Source: Nevskia sp. (GTDB lineage: Bacteria > Pseudomonadota > Gammaproteobacteria > Nevskiales > Nevskiaceae). From it: a stretch of DNA of 64,000 bases. A program made the translations under genes and the position numbers. Positions 53,960-63,122 of the stretch are shown one piece after another (position 1 is the stretch's first letter; the number at the start of each line of letters is the position of its first letter). The notes beneath the pieces were generated by a model. It saw only the letters and a program-made list of their open reading frames with translations. It did no database searches and was not told the origin of the DNA. The stretch lies in assembly GCA_023229645.1 (NCBI GenBank), contig JALNYU010000002.1, forward strand, positions 248,001 through 312,000. The letters run 5' to 3'.

Positions 53960-53974
53960 AGCCTGTTGCCAGGT

Positions 53975-54859
53975 TTAAATTTCTGGTGCTGCTTGTACAG
54001 CTGCGACACGACGGCTCGGCTTAATCGCCAACAGGCAAGAGCAAAGTACAAGGCCGATTCCGAATAGCGATAGCGCATCCGGTTTCTCGTCCCATAGCAT
54101 CCAACCGAGCAGGCCGGCAAAGACAACGGAGCTGTATGTGAATGGGCCGATTTGTGCGGCCGGCGCAGCGGCGTAGGCACGGGTCACGAACAATTGCCCA
54201 AGCGTGGCCGAGGCGCCAATGGCGAGCAATAGCAGCCAAACTGAAACCGGCGGTGTTTGCCAAAACCACGGTAACGGTAAGGCTGAAACAGCCGTCGCTG
54301 TCAGCATGAAATAAAACACGATACGCGTGGCGGGCTCGGTATCGGTTATACGGCGAATGCTGACCATCGCCATCGCGGCCGCGAAACCCGAAATCGCACC
54401 GATTAACGCGGTAAGCGATGCAAAACCGGCAACACCCGGTTTTACGATTAATGTAATACCGATTAAGCCGATGAGCGCGGAAGGGAGCGAGCCGGGCGCA
54501 GGCCGTTCCCCTAGCCAAGCCCAGGCGATGAACGGTACGTAGAGCGGCATGCTGTAAGTCAGCAGCACCGCTTCAGCAAGCGAGAGCCGGGCAATGGCGT
54601 AGAAATAACAATACATCGACAACAGACCAAACAGCGCGCGCCAAAGATGACCGCCCAATTTTTTTGTGCGCAGCCCGGAAAAACCGCGCCGCAATACCCA
54701 TGGCAGCAGCAAAGTGAGCCCGATCGACGATCGAAAAAAGACGGCCAAACTGTTGGGCACGCCGTATTGCGCCGCGGCTTTGATGCACGTAGCGGAAACT
54801 GCGAGAGCAGCAGCAGAAGCGATCGCATACGATGCGCCGCGCCGGAGATTCTGGTGCAT
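53975..54859 (-). CDS. EamA/DMT family transporter
   Basis: A 294-residue inner-membrane protein with ten predicted helices in two EamA repeats (about 10-140 and 150-285). The motif S-M-P-L-Y-V-P-F at the end of the first repeat and T-Y-S-S-V-V-F-A at the second are typical. Exporter of a small metabolite; substrate not predictable. The start at 54859 places the first helix at residue 9. Confidence 0.87.
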   Translation of the reverse strand: MHQNLRRGASYAIASAAALAVSATCIKAAAQYGVPNSLAVFFRSSIGLTLLLPWVLRRGFSGLRTKKLGGHLWRALFGLLSMYCYFYAIARLSLAEAVLLTYSMPLYVPFIAWAWLGERPAPGSLPSALIGLIGITLIVKPGVAGFASLTALIGAISGFAAAMAMVSIRRITDTEPATRIVFYFMLTATAVSALPLPWFWQTPPVSVWLLLLAIGASATLGQLFVTRAYAAAPAAQIGPFTYSSVVFAGLLGWMLWDEKPDALSLFGIGLVLCSCLLAIKPSRRVAAVQAAPEI

Positions 54860-54995
54860 GGAGATGGAAGCCGAGAGGCGAACCGCGAAGCGGCGGATTT
54901 TATCTACTCGCGTTGTGCATTGCACCGTGACAGTGTGCCGTCTGTCCGCATGATTCTGCCACCGGTAGAAATCTGCAGTTTTGCGTGAGCAGGCG

Positions 54996-55022
54996 CCCTA
55001 CATTGTCAGGCAATGTGTAGGG
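54996..55022. promoter_or_regulatory. Inverted repeat upstream of the signalling operon
   Basis: CCCTACATTG and CAATGTGTAGGG surround a 5-base centre (one extra base on the right arm). It lies between the transporter and the first response-regulator gene, where an operator or 5' leader hairpin would be expected. Confidence 0.3.
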
Positions 55023-55116
55023 AATTTATCAATCGTTGTAATTTTTCTGCCAGAAACGGGATAACGATGCGCAAAAGCTTAAAAATCAAAGCAAACAAAG
55101 TATCCGCTAGCGGCGC

Positions 55117-55653
55117 GTGGCTAGGGACGTCGCAGACCGCGGTGCTTTTGTGCTGACCGTCAGTCCGGAATCCGGCGGTGCAGGCGAAATCCCTTCAACG
55201 CGAACGCCGGTTATCTTATTGGTCGAAGACAGCGTTGCCGATGTCCGCTTGATGCAAGAAGTTTTACGTGAGACGGGCTTGCCGCACCAGCTCGTGGTTG
55301 CTGGCGATGGTGAGCGGGCATTACGCGTGCTGCGCGGCGAAGGCGACTACAGCGGGCAGCGAGCGCCTGATTTGGTTTTGCTCGATCTCAATCTGCCGGG
55401 CATGGACGGTCGCCAAGTTCTGCGCACGATCAAACAAGATCCGGCGCTGCGCCGAACGCCGGTACTTATTCTTTCAACCTCGACAGCGGAAAGCGACATC
55501 ATTGCGAGTTATGAGGCACATGCGAACTGCTATCTCAGCAAGCCGGTCGATCTCAGCGATTTCTTCCGCTTAGCTGAGGCGATCCGCGATTTTTGGCTGC
55601 GTTTAGTTATTTTGCCACCTAAAGTCGGGCCGAATTCGAGGCCGGCGGGATAA
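55117..55653 (+). CDS. Single-domain response regulator (Rcp1-like)
   Basis: A stand-alone receiver of about 150-178 residues. It has the acidic pocket V-E-D-S, phosphoacceptor Asp in L-L-D-L-N-L-P-G-M-D-G, Thr/Ser in L-S-T-S and Lys in S-K-P-V-D. This spacing and the long loop after the first helix match cyanobacterial-type Rcp1 regulators that pair with kinases of the SHDLQAPLR class. Start uncertain: GTG at 55117 or GTG at 55150, neither with a strong Shine-Dalgarno. It is 9 bp before the next gene and shares an operon with a kinase of that very class. Confidence 0.82.
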   Translation: MARDVADRGAFVLTVSPESGGAGEIPSTRTPVILLVEDSVADVRLMQEVLRETGLPHQLVVAGDGERALRVLRGEGDYSGQRAPDLVLLDLNLPGMDGRQVLRTIKQDPALRRTPVLILSTSTAESDIIASYEAHANCYLSKPVDLSDFFRLAEAIRDFWLRLVILPPKVGPNSRPAG

Positions 55654-55662
55654 CGGCTGCAT

Positions 55663-57396
55663 ATGCAAGACAGCTCTCAAAGCGCTGTTTCCGAGCTCCG
55701 TGCCGATCAACGGTTGGAGCCGCTCGCGCTGCTTGTTGTTGAAGACTCGCAGGCCGATGCGCGCTTATTGCAGGAATATCTACGCGACGCCATTGCCCAA
55801 GGTGAGGTGATCTTCCAACTGGCGCGGACGCTGCAAGAAGCCCGGCAAATTCTGGCGCGAATGGAGTTTTCCTGCTTATTGGTTGATCTAGGCCTGCCGG
55901 ACGCGCATGGCATTGTTGTCATTGAAGGGCTGCGCAGTGTCGACCCGGATGTCGCGATGATCGTGCTAACGGGCAGCGACGACGACGATATCGCGCAGCA
56001 AGCGATGCAGCTCGGAGTACAAGATTATGTCGTAAAAGGGCGTTACGATATCGCCTTGTTATTGCGCCGTATTCGCTTTGCCGTACAGCAAAACCGCCGC
56101 CTAGCGCAATTGGAACAGCTGCATAACGAAAGCTTTCATAGCGCAAGCCACGATGAAGCAACCGGCTTGCCGAATCGGCAGTTATTTGAAGACCACGCGC
56201 GCCTAGCCTTAGCGCTGGCCGAGCGCAGCGGCGTTCATCCCAGCATCGTCTTTATTAATATTGAAGGTTATGCCGGACACGTCGACGCCTACGGCCAGCC
56301 GTTGCTGGACGCGGTCGTTAAAATGACGGCTCGGCTGTTGGCGACCGTCGTCCGGAAAACCGATACCGTGGCGTATTGGGGCGACGGTAACTTCGCCGCG
56401 GTACTGATTCCAACCGGCGCGCATATGGACCCGGTCTCTGCTGCACGCCGCTTCCATCGCAAGCTGCGCGAGCTCGATTTCGAACCCGTGCGCATCACGT
56501 ACAGCATTGGCGTCGCAGTATTTCCGCAGCACGGTCGATCTTTTGAGGAACTGCTCGAAAACAGCGAGCAAGCGATGTACCGAGCAAAGCGTACCAATAG
56601 TGGCGTATTGCTCTGGGAAGATGCCGGAGGTGTTATTAGCGCGCCGACGGCGCTCAACAAAACAGACCTTGCCGACCTCTTAGCGCCGGTGCCGCTAGAG
56701 TTGCTCTATCAACCCTGGGTTGACCTCCGGCTCATCCGCTTCGCCGGCGTCGAAGTTTTGATGTCCGCCGCAACCGAAACCGCCTATCGGAGGCTGCCCG
56801 GCGATCAGCGCTGGTTGTTAACTCAGAAGATGATCCGCGAAGCCTGCCTAGCGCTGCGCAGTTGGCGTGATGAAGGCCTTGTTTTACCGGCAATTTCAGT
56901 TAATGTCGACCTGAATTCGCTTGATCAAGCGGATTTAGGGCAGGCGCTAAATGAAATTCTGACGGAAACCAAGCTGTCGCCGCTGGACCTTCGCTTGGAG
57001 GTCACATCGACACTGTTTGCCGCCGACCGCCCGGAGCGAATAGAACGCCTGGCGCAGTTGCACGATCTTCGCTTTCCAATCGTGCTGGATGATTTTGTCA
57101 GCGGCGTTGACGGCCTTTTGTCGCTATCGACAATCCCGTTGGATGGCGTAAAGCTTTGCCATGAGCTGTTAAAAACTTTGCCAACCGATCGCCTCGGTAG
57201 CAGTGTGCGGCGCGTCGTTGCCGCTACTATTGGCGCGGCGGCCGGGTTAGGTCTTGATGTTGTCGCCAGTGGGATTGATAACACCGCGATGCAACAAACG
57301 CTGCGCAGCCTAGGTTGTCGTTATCTGCAAGGCGAGCTTTATTGCGCGCCGTTGGCTGCGGAGGCGTTGCTACAGCGCTGGCGCAAGGGGCCGTAG
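55663..57396 (+). CDS. REC-GGDEF-EAL protein with degenerate catalytic motifs
   Basis: A 577-residue protein. The receiver (about 20-140) is intact, with Asp in L-V-D-L-G-L-P and Lys in V-V-K-G. The GGDEF domain (about 160-325) has W-G-D-G-N-F where R-G-G-D-E-F is expected. The EAL domain (about 335-575) has V-E-V-L for E-A-L, L-E-V-T-S for E-x-T-E, D-D-F-V-S-G, K-L-C for K-x-D and A-S-G-I-D for A-E-G-V-E, so several metal ligands and the catalytic Glu are lost. It probably neither makes nor breaks c-di-GMP and may serve as a phosphorylation-controlled binding protein. Middle gene of the operon. Confidence 0.87.
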   Translation: MQDSSQSAVSELRADQRLEPLALLVVEDSQADARLLQEYLRDAIAQGEVIFQLARTLQEARQILARMEFSCLLVDLGLPDAHGIVVIEGLRSVDPDVAMIVLTGSDDDDIAQQAMQLGVQDYVVKGRYDIALLLRRIRFAVQQNRRLAQLEQLHNESFHSASHDEATGLPNRQLFEDHARLALALAERSGVHPSIVFINIEGYAGHVDAYGQPLLDAVVKMTARLLATVVRKTDTVAYWGDGNFAAVLIPTGAHMDPVSAARRFHRKLRELDFEPVRITYSIGVAVFPQHGRSFEELLENSEQAMYRAKRTNSGVLLWEDAGGVISAPTALNKTDLADLLAPVPLELLYQPWVDLRLIRFAGVEVLMSAATETAYRRLPGDQRWLLTQKMIREACLALRSWRDEGLVLPAISVNVDLNSLDQADLGQALNEILTETKLSPLDLRLEVTSTLFAADRPERIERLAQLHDLRFPIVLDDFVSGVDGLLSLSTIPLDGVKLCHELLKTLPTDRLGSSVRRVVAATIGAAAGLGLDVVASGIDNTAMQQTLRSLGCRYLQGELYCAPLAAEALLQRWRKGP

Positions 57397-57440
57397 AGAC
57401 GCGTGCCAGAAAGGAAGATGGCGACGGAAGGATAAGGAAC

Positions 57441-58667
57441 ATGGTCAGCAGATTTTTTTTAGAGAACGCTCAAAACAATGCCGAGCTACTGCCGCGCAGT
57501 GTTGGGTTTGCGATGAAACGTGAGCTGATTTGGCTACACGCGGCGTCTGATGCTCTGATCGGCGTCGCCTGTTTCCTCATCCCGGTGGCGCTGATCTGGT
57601 TCTTGCGCCGTCGTCGTCGGCCGTTGGCGTTTTCTTGGGCTTTAATCCTTTTTTCGATTTTCGTGCCACTGCTGGGATTAAGCCACCTGCTTGATGTCGC
57701 GGCAATTTGGCAGCCGATCTATTACCTGCAGGGTTACGCCAGCGCCATCGCGGCCATTGTTGGTATCGTCACCGCGATTCTGATCTTGCCGCTGGTGCCT
57801 AAGTTACTGGCAATGCGAACGTCGGAAGAACTGGCGGAAGCCAATCAGCGCCTGCGTGAAGAAATTGCGAGCCGCGAACTTGCTGAAGAAGATTTGCGGC
57901 GCTCGCTTGAAGAATTGAAAGCCGCGGTGCATGAACTCGAGCAGTTTGCCTACATCACATCGCACGATCTGCAAGCACCGCTGCGGACGATCTCCGGCTT
58001 CTCGCAACTGTTGATTCATCGCTATCGGACGAAATTCGATGGCGATGGCTTAGAATTCCTCGATTACATCGACAAAGGCACGCGGCAAATGCAGACGCTG
58101 ATTCAAGATCTGCTAGCGCTATCGCGCGTTGGCCGTACCGATCCCTCGGCATTCGAGCGTCGCCCGCTTGCGGAAAGTGTGACCAAAGCGGTGCAGGGCC
58201 TACAAGAGCAAATTAATCGCAGCGGCGCTGAGATTGTCTTTGGTACCTTGCCCGAAATCACTGCCAATCACGGGCTCATCCAGCAACTCCTGCATAACCT
58301 TATTGGCAACGCGATTAAATTTCAGAAGCCGGGTGTGCGTCCCCGTGTGCAAATCGCCATCGAACGGATCGGCGAAAACTGGGAATTGGTCATCGCCGAT
58401 AACGGTATCGGGATCCCGGCAGACCAATTAGATTCAATCTTCGCGATTTTCCGTCGGCTGCACGCACCGGAACTTTATGAAGGCACGGGTATTGGTTTGG
58501 CAATCTGCAAGAAAATCGTCAGCTATCACGGCGGTGAAATTTGGGCGACCTCGGACGAACAAGGGGCACAATTTCACATCCGCCTTCCGGTTTCGCCGGT
58601 TTCGCAGCGGCGGGCCTCAAGTTCTTCAGTCGTCGCGAGCGCCCGGCCGATATTGGCGCTGGTCTAG
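57441..58667 (+). CDS. Histidine kinase with ethylene-receptor-like membrane domain
   Basis: A 408-residue kinase. The N-terminal three to four helices (about 28-125) have the pattern W-L-H-A-A-S-D-A-L-I and L-S-H-L-L-D seen in plant and cyanobacterial ethylene receptors. The copper-binding Cys four residues before the His is replaced by Leu (L-G-L-S-H), so copper/ethylene binding is doubtful. A coiled coil follows, then HisKA (T-S-H-D-L-Q-A-P-L-R) and HATPase (N-A-I-K-F, D-N-G-I-G-I, G-T-G-I-G-L-A-I). AAGGA precedes the ATG. It would phosphorylate the two receiver proteins encoded upstream. Confidence 0.87.
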   Translation: MVSRFFLENAQNNAELLPRSVGFAMKRELIWLHAASDALIGVACFLIPVALIWFLRRRRRPLAFSWALILFSIFVPLLGLSHLLDVAAIWQPIYYLQGYASAIAAIVGIVTAILILPLVPKLLAMRTSEELAEANQRLREEIASRELAEEDLRRSLEELKAAVHELEQFAYITSHDLQAPLRTISGFSQLLIHRYRTKFDGDGLEFLDYIDKGTRQMQTLIQDLLALSRVGRTDPSAFERRPLAESVTKAVQGLQEQINRSGAEIVFGTLPEITANHGLIQQLLHNLIGNAIKFQKPGVRPRVQIAIERIGENWELVIADNGIGIPADQLDSIFAIFRRLHAPELYEGTGIGLAICKKIVSYHGGEIWATSDEQGAQFHIRLPVSPVSQRRASSSSVVASARPILALV

Positions 58668-58689
58668 GGCTGTGTTGCCGATTAGACCA

Positions 58690-59286
58690 ATGCTAGCCAT
58701 TGAATTGTGCGACATCAGTGAGGAACTTGTACGCGCTTGGGAACGCGCATTTGCTGACTTACCGTCTGTTACGGTTTCCAGTGGCGACATCTTCGGAAGA
58801 ACGGCCGACGCGATTGTCAGCCCAGCCAATAGCTTCGGCTATATGGACGGCGGAATTGACCTTGTCTATTCACGGTATTTTGGCTGGGTGCTCGAAGAGA
58901 AGTTGCGAGCGCTATTAGCCGAGAAACACTTTGGCGAATTACCCGTTGGCCAAGCTGTTATTTTGGCAACCGGTCATCAAGCAATTCCTTATTTGGTCAG
59001 CGCCCCGACGATGCGAACTCCTGGTAGCATTCGCAGTACCGTCAATGTTTATCTGGCATTTCGAGCGGCGTTGATTGCGGTGCTGAACCATAACGCAAGC
59101 ACAAACGCCCCACCGGTTCACTCGCTACTGGTCCCTGGCCTTGGGACAGGAATCGGCGAGGTTTCTCCTCAGCGTGCCGCTAGGCAGATGCGCCTTGCTT
59201 ACGACAACATCATCGGCGGGCAAGGAGTCAAAGCACGTAATGCCGGTGCCATTTGGGGCGAGCACTTTGAATTATTATCAGATTAA
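58690..59286 (+). CDS. Macro-domain protein
   Basis: A 198-residue protein with the macro-domain core I-V-S-P-A-N-S-F-G-Y-M-D-G-G-I-D and L-V-P-G-L-G-T-G-I-G-E-V. It is of the larger type also found as phage tail/ADP-ribose processing-like proteins. It would bind or hydrolyse ADP-ribose derivatives. It begins 22 bp after the kinase gene, probably in the same transcript. It is unrelated in detail to the interrupted macro gene at 40.3-41.1 kb. Confidence 0.8.
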   Translation: MLAIELCDISEELVRAWERAFADLPSVTVSSGDIFGRTADAIVSPANSFGYMDGGIDLVYSRYFGWVLEEKLRALLAEKHFGELPVGQAVILATGHQAIPYLVSAPTMRTPGSIRSTVNVYLAFRAALIAVLNHNASTNAPPVHSLLVPGLGTGIGEVSPQRAARQMRLAYDNIIGGQGVKARNAGAIWGEHFELLSD

Positions 59287-59324
59287 CTCGCAGTAAGCGA
59301 TGTGCTCCAACGAGTAAAGCTCAA

Positions 59325-59504
59325 ATGAATGCGGTGCCCAAAAAAGATCGTCTGGAGGCTGGGTACGATAGATCAGCAATCTGTCTTATTGAGGTTGGAT
59401 CGCATGAAGATCTGGTAGATCTTGGTGATTAGGAAGTGGTTGAGCTAATTGCGACGCTGCAGCGATGCCTACGGCAATCGCGCGGAGAAGAACCCGGTGC
59501 TTAA
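59325..59504 (+). pseudogene. Possible remnant of a small gene with one in-frame stop
   Basis: From an ATG at 59325 the frame reads 35 codons to a TAG at 59430-59432, then stays open for 23 more codons to a TAA. The part after the stop (V-V-E-L-I-A-T-L-Q-R-C-L) reads like a helix. It could be a decayed small gene, or noise in a 266-bp gap. Confidence 0.25.
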
Positions 59505-59552
59505 GCACATGAATATATTGATGTGGCAAGCGAGTCTATCCGGAGCTTAGTC

Positions 59553-60191
59553 TCAACGCTGCGGACGTAAGACGACGGTGCCGCCGCAGCGGTCGCGAAC
59601 ATCGGCGCCACAGGCGCGCGGTTCCAGCTTGCGATCCAAACAAACTCTGACTTCCTGCAGATAGGGGCCGCGACACTGTAAAACCATATCGCCGGTGGTC
59701 AGTTTGGGATTGGCGGCGATGAAATCGTGCTTGATTTGCGCTGCGGTAATCCGCCGGTAATCGCCAACTGATCGATACGGCTGCGGAATTTCGATATGGC
59801 GATAGGCTTGTTCGACCGTCGAGAAATAGCCTTCGGGTGACGCGCCGCTGCAACTGCCGTGCGCTTGCCACTCGTGCAGAACCAGACCGCGGCTAGGCAT
59901 GATCGGCAATACGCGGTTGATAGTGGTTTCGGTTACACGCTGGTTGTTGCTGCAACGGCTGGGGAATCCCCGCTCATACTGTGGCCAAAGCCCATGTACG
60001 ACGAATGCGTAGGCGCGCTGACATTGCGGTTCGTCATCGCGGCGCGTTTCGGCGCAGAACTGTGGCGACCACGACAAACTCAGCAGGTAGTAATCAAAAT
60101 TGCCAGCCACATCGTCGCGGGCCTGAACGCCCGAGTTGGCGAGCATAAGCAGTACCGTTAGCGCGGTGCACCAAGTCAAATACCGAATCAT
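59553..60191 (-). CDS. Ribonuclease T2 family protein (RNase I-like)
   Basis: A 212-residue secreted RNase with a signal peptide (residues 1-24, ending V-Q-A). It has both catalytic segments, V-H-G-L-W-P-Q (CAS1) and H-E-W-Q-A-H-G-S-C (CAS2). It cuts RNA without base preference through 2',3'-cyclic phosphates, in the periplasm. Six or more Cys suggest disulfides. Confidence 0.93.
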   Translation of the reverse strand: MIRYLTWCTALTVLLMLANSGVQARDDVAGNFDYYLLSLSWSPQFCAETRRDDEPQCQRAYAFVVHGLWPQYERGFPSRCSNNQRVTETTINRVLPIMPSRGLVLHEWQAHGSCSGASPEGYFSTVEQAYRHIEIPQPYRSVGDYRRITAAQIKHDFIAANPKLTTGDMVLQCRGPYLQEVRVCLDRKLEPRACGADVRDRCGGTVVLRPQR

Positions 60192-60348
60192 TTACAGCCC
60201 TATATTTGTTTTTAAAACGTAGCCGAAAGTATGTGGCTTGGTGCTGCTGTGCAAGCTTGCCAGAAGATCGAAACCTCGATGTAAGCGCGCCTTGCTATTG
60301 TCTCCGTACAATCGGCAAAGATTTTGCCGGCACGAGGTCCATTGAGTT

Positions 60349-60573
60349 ATGGCTGATTACGTCGGTCCGCAGTTTCGGTTTATCGATGAGATTTCGGCAG
60401 AGGCGCTTGCCGCATCCGGCGGGTTTCAGCCGCGTGATCGTCCGTTATTAGTAAAAGGTGCATTGAAGCGCTGGCCGGCGTCGGAACGGTGGACATTCGA
60501 GCAACTGGCGCAGTTACGCCGAGCAGATGGCGCGGAAGTCGTTACCAGCTTCAGCGGGCTAGCACCCGCTTAG
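60349..60573 (+). pseudogene. N-terminal fragment of a cupin-like (JmjC-type) protein
   Basis: A 74-codon frame with P-L-L-V-K-G-A-L-K-R-W-P-A and W-T-F-E-Q-L-A, the typical opening of cupin_8/JmjC-like hydroxylases, which are usually several times longer. It ends abruptly at a TAG overlapping the stop of the convergent permease gene. The iron-binding His-x-Asp part is missing, so it is a truncated relic. Confidence 0.6.
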
Positions 60574-61937
60574 TCCGCCGGGGACGTGTGACGCCAGCGA
60601 CGCCGGAAGAAGTCGGCCCCTGCTGCAGCCCATATCGCCGCTGTGAGCAGCCAGACCGGATTTAAAAAAGCGGAATACGGTTGAACGAGGCCGATCAAGA
60701 CGTGCCAGTTGGCGCTCCAAAAGATAAGGGGTAGCACTCCGTAAAGCACGGTCAGGTAGACCGCTGCTGCGGCATCGGCGCGGCGCTGGATACCCGAAAG
60801 ATTGCACCACAGCACCAGCGTAAAATCGCGCACTGCATACAGCAAAACTGCGACCGTTCCGGCGGCAATCTGGATGACAGTACTGGCATCCGCGCGGGTA
60901 ACGGTGATCAGAAGCGTCAGGGCGGCCGTTGCGACGGTGATCGCTGCATTGATCAGCCATAGCGGCAGCGCTTCCAACACGTTGCTGCGGCGCTGTGCAC
61001 GCCAGTCGGCGATCAGACGGGTAAAGCGCGAGCGATCTTTGGGCTCGGCGAATAAGAACAGATAAGCCAAACTCAGTGCGATACCGGTTGCCAGCAACAA
61101 CCGCAGCACCGGTGTATCGATAAGAATGGTGGGCAGATAAGGGATGGCAGCAGTCGTCTGGCCGGCATTGGCATTAATCCAGCCGGCGCAATAAATCTGC
61201 AAGAACACGACAAACGCAATCCACGGCCACGGCTTATTTCTGAATTGCAGTTCGACACGCATCGCCCGGTAGGCACCGAGCAGCGCCCAGCCCGCGAATA
61301 GCAGGACGCTGACGAACAAGAGCTTGGACATCGGCCAAAGCCGATCGAACCAGATCAGATAACGGACATCGTTACTTAGCAACTCGGCAATATGGGCGAA
61401 CCAGGGCATCAGCGTGAGCACCACCAAGATGCCTAGGCCACGACGGCGCGTATTGGTTACACGGCGCAGCTTGCGCCAATTCAATAACGCCGAGAGTAGG
61501 CTCAACGCTTGCGTCAGCACGGCGAGGGCGATTAAGCCGAACACTGCCATTAAGGTGTCAGCAACGCCCAGCCTCCCAACTGCGCCACCGAGGAAACCGA
61601 GTAAGCACCAGCCCCCCGCATACCACGCGAACGAAGCGCCACCCAATAGCTTGCCGCACACCATATCCCAGGCGGAAAGTCCGCTAATGCGTTGGCCATC
61701 CCAGGTGCCTTCGAGAAATTCGGTAGTTAGCGCCTGTCCAGCCAACCGTGCGCCCCACAAAACGGTGAGCCCGATAAAACCTGCTGCGCCAATAACCCGT
61801 AATGCGAGCGCCTGATCCTTTGAGCCCAGCCCAACGGCGAATGCCAGTAATACGCCGATTGCCGGTACCGCAAGCAAGCGCTGCGCGGTAATTTCCAACC
61901 ACAGATTGCGTTGCAGTTCCGGATTGCGGACCATCAT
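60570..61937 (-). CDS. ABC-2-like exporter permease
   Basis: A 455-residue inner-membrane protein with about 10-12 hydrophobic helices. The opening N-P-E-L-Q-R-N-L-W-L-E and the segment F-L-E-G-T-W-D-G-Q-R-I-S-G resemble permeases that work with ATPases of the CcmA/NatA type. ATG 61937 or 61934 marks the start of the conserved part. It lies about 220 bp downstream of the ATPase gene on the same strand. Transported substrate unknown. Confidence 0.7.
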   Translation of the reverse strand: MMVRNPELQRNLWLEITAQRLLAVPAIGVLLAFAVGLGSKDQALALRVIGAAGFIGLTVLWGARLAGQALTTEFLEGTWDGQRISGLSAWDMVCGKLLGGASFAWYAGGWCLLGFLGGAVGRLGVADTLMAVFGLIALAVLTQALSLLSALLNWRKLRRVTNTRRRGLGILVVLTLMPWFAHIAELLSNDVRYLIWFDRLWPMSKLLFVSVLLFAGWALLGAYRAMRVELQFRNKPWPWIAFVVFLQIYCAGWINANAGQTTAAIPYLPTILIDTPVLRLLLATGIALSLAYLFLFAEPKDRSRFTRLIADWRAQRRSNVLEALPLWLINAAITVATAALTLLITVTRADASTVIQIAAGTVAVLLYAVRDFTLVLWCNLSGIQRRADAAAAVYLTVLYGVLPLIFWSANWHVLIGLVQPYSAFLNPVWLLTAAIWAAAGADFFRRRWRHTSPAD

Positions 61938-62157
61938 CGATTCAGGCCTCGAACAAGGGGGTCGTTGTTGCTGCGGCAGGTGGGCCCCGTGCGGACCTTG
62001 CGGATATCGTGGCAACAACCAATGTCTCGGTCACCGAGTTTCGCAGACGAATGCGTGCGGTTTATTGTCGCGCGCATTCGTTTAATAATCGCCGCGGTTA
62101 CCGGCGTGCGTCGAGCGGAACGGATAGCTAACCCATTTGGCCGCGATCGCATGAGCA

Positions 62158-63117
62158 TTAAGGAGCCCGAGCGTCCCGCACTGCGGCAAGATAATGCTGC
62201 TGCATTGAACGAGCGACGACGCCAAAACCGCAGACCGGTAGTTCGAGGTCGAGCAAGGTTCGCAGGAGTTGCGGCAACTCAGCGTCGCTGGCCATTGTTG
62301 AGGCAGTGAGGGTGTTGCCGTCGAGTGCGATGGCTTCCAAGCGATCCGGCACCGTTGCGCAACGTTCCAGCACGCTTTGTGAATCAAACGGTAAGGCTAA
62401 GGCAATGCGCAGGCACCGCCGGATTCGTAAATCCGGCTCTGTTGCATTTATTGGGGAAGGGGCGCGCACTGCCGCGCGATGTTCAAGAATTCGACCGTGG
62501 CTTAGCACCAGCATCCCGGAGCAGTATTCTTCCAACTCGGCGAGGATGTGCGATGACACTAGCAACGTCATGCCTTCGGCGGCCAGCGCCCGCATCAGTT
62601 CCGCCAAGCTGCTGCGCGCTTCCGGATCTAAGCCCGAGGCCGGTTCGTCGAGCAGCAATACTTTGGGTCGGTGCAATATCGTCTGCGCCAACGCCAAGCG
62701 CTGCCGTTGGCCGCGTGACAAGCTCCCGGCGGTGGCTTCGAGCTTATCGGCCAAGCCAACTTGTCGCGCCACTTCAGCAACACGCGCGACTAATGCGTCA
62801 CCGGTAAGGCCGTGGCTGGCGCCGGCGTACAGCAGGCAACGCCGTGCCGAAAGATCGCCGTACAAGCCAAAGTGATCAGGCAGGAAGCCAAGCCGCTGAT
62901 GGGCAATCCGCGGCTGGTTATTGACGTCGATCCCATCGATCAAGATGCGGCCGCCGTGCGGGGTATCGAGCGCCGCTAAACAACGCAGCAGCGTGGTCTT
63001 ACCTGCGCCGTTCGGGCCGACCAAAGCCGTGACGCTACCGGCCATGAGTTGGAAGCTAATGCCGTCGAGCGCCCGCGTTCCGGGGTAGTCGAAGCGCAGG
63101 TTTTCGACGGCAATCAC
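62158..63117 (-). CDS. ABC transporter ATP-binding protein
   Basis: A 319-residue ATPase with Walker A G-P-N-G-A-G-K-T-T, signature L-S-R-G-Q-R-Q-R-L, Walker B L-L-L-D-E-P-A-S-G-L-D and switch His in S-S-H-I-L. About 100 extra residues at the C-terminus form an accessory domain as in ABC-2 ATPases. The GTG at 63117 starts right at the family N-terminus and lies 5 bp after the ppsA stop; an ATG at 63156 would overlap ppsA. Partner of the permease encoded downstream. Confidence 0.88.
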   Translation of the reverse strand: MIAVENLRFDYPGTRALDGISFQLMAGSVTALVGPNGAGKTTLLRCLAALDTPHGGRILIDGIDVNNQPRIAHQRLGFLPDHFGLYGDLSARRCLLYAGASHGLTGDALVARVAEVARQVGLADKLEATAGSLSRGQRQRLALAQTILHRPKVLLLDEPASGLDPEARSSLAELMRALAAEGMTLLVSSHILAELEEYCSGMLVLSHGRILEHRAAVRAPSPINATEPDLRIRRCLRIALALPFDSQSVLERCATVPDRLEAIALDGNTLTASTMASDAELPQLLRTLLDLELPVCGFGVVARSMQQHYLAAVRDARAP

Positions 63118-63122
63118 GCCGT

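Noticed and set aside
57441..57800. True ethylene receptor
   Set aside because: The copper-ligand Cys is replaced by Leu, so only structural resemblance is claimed.
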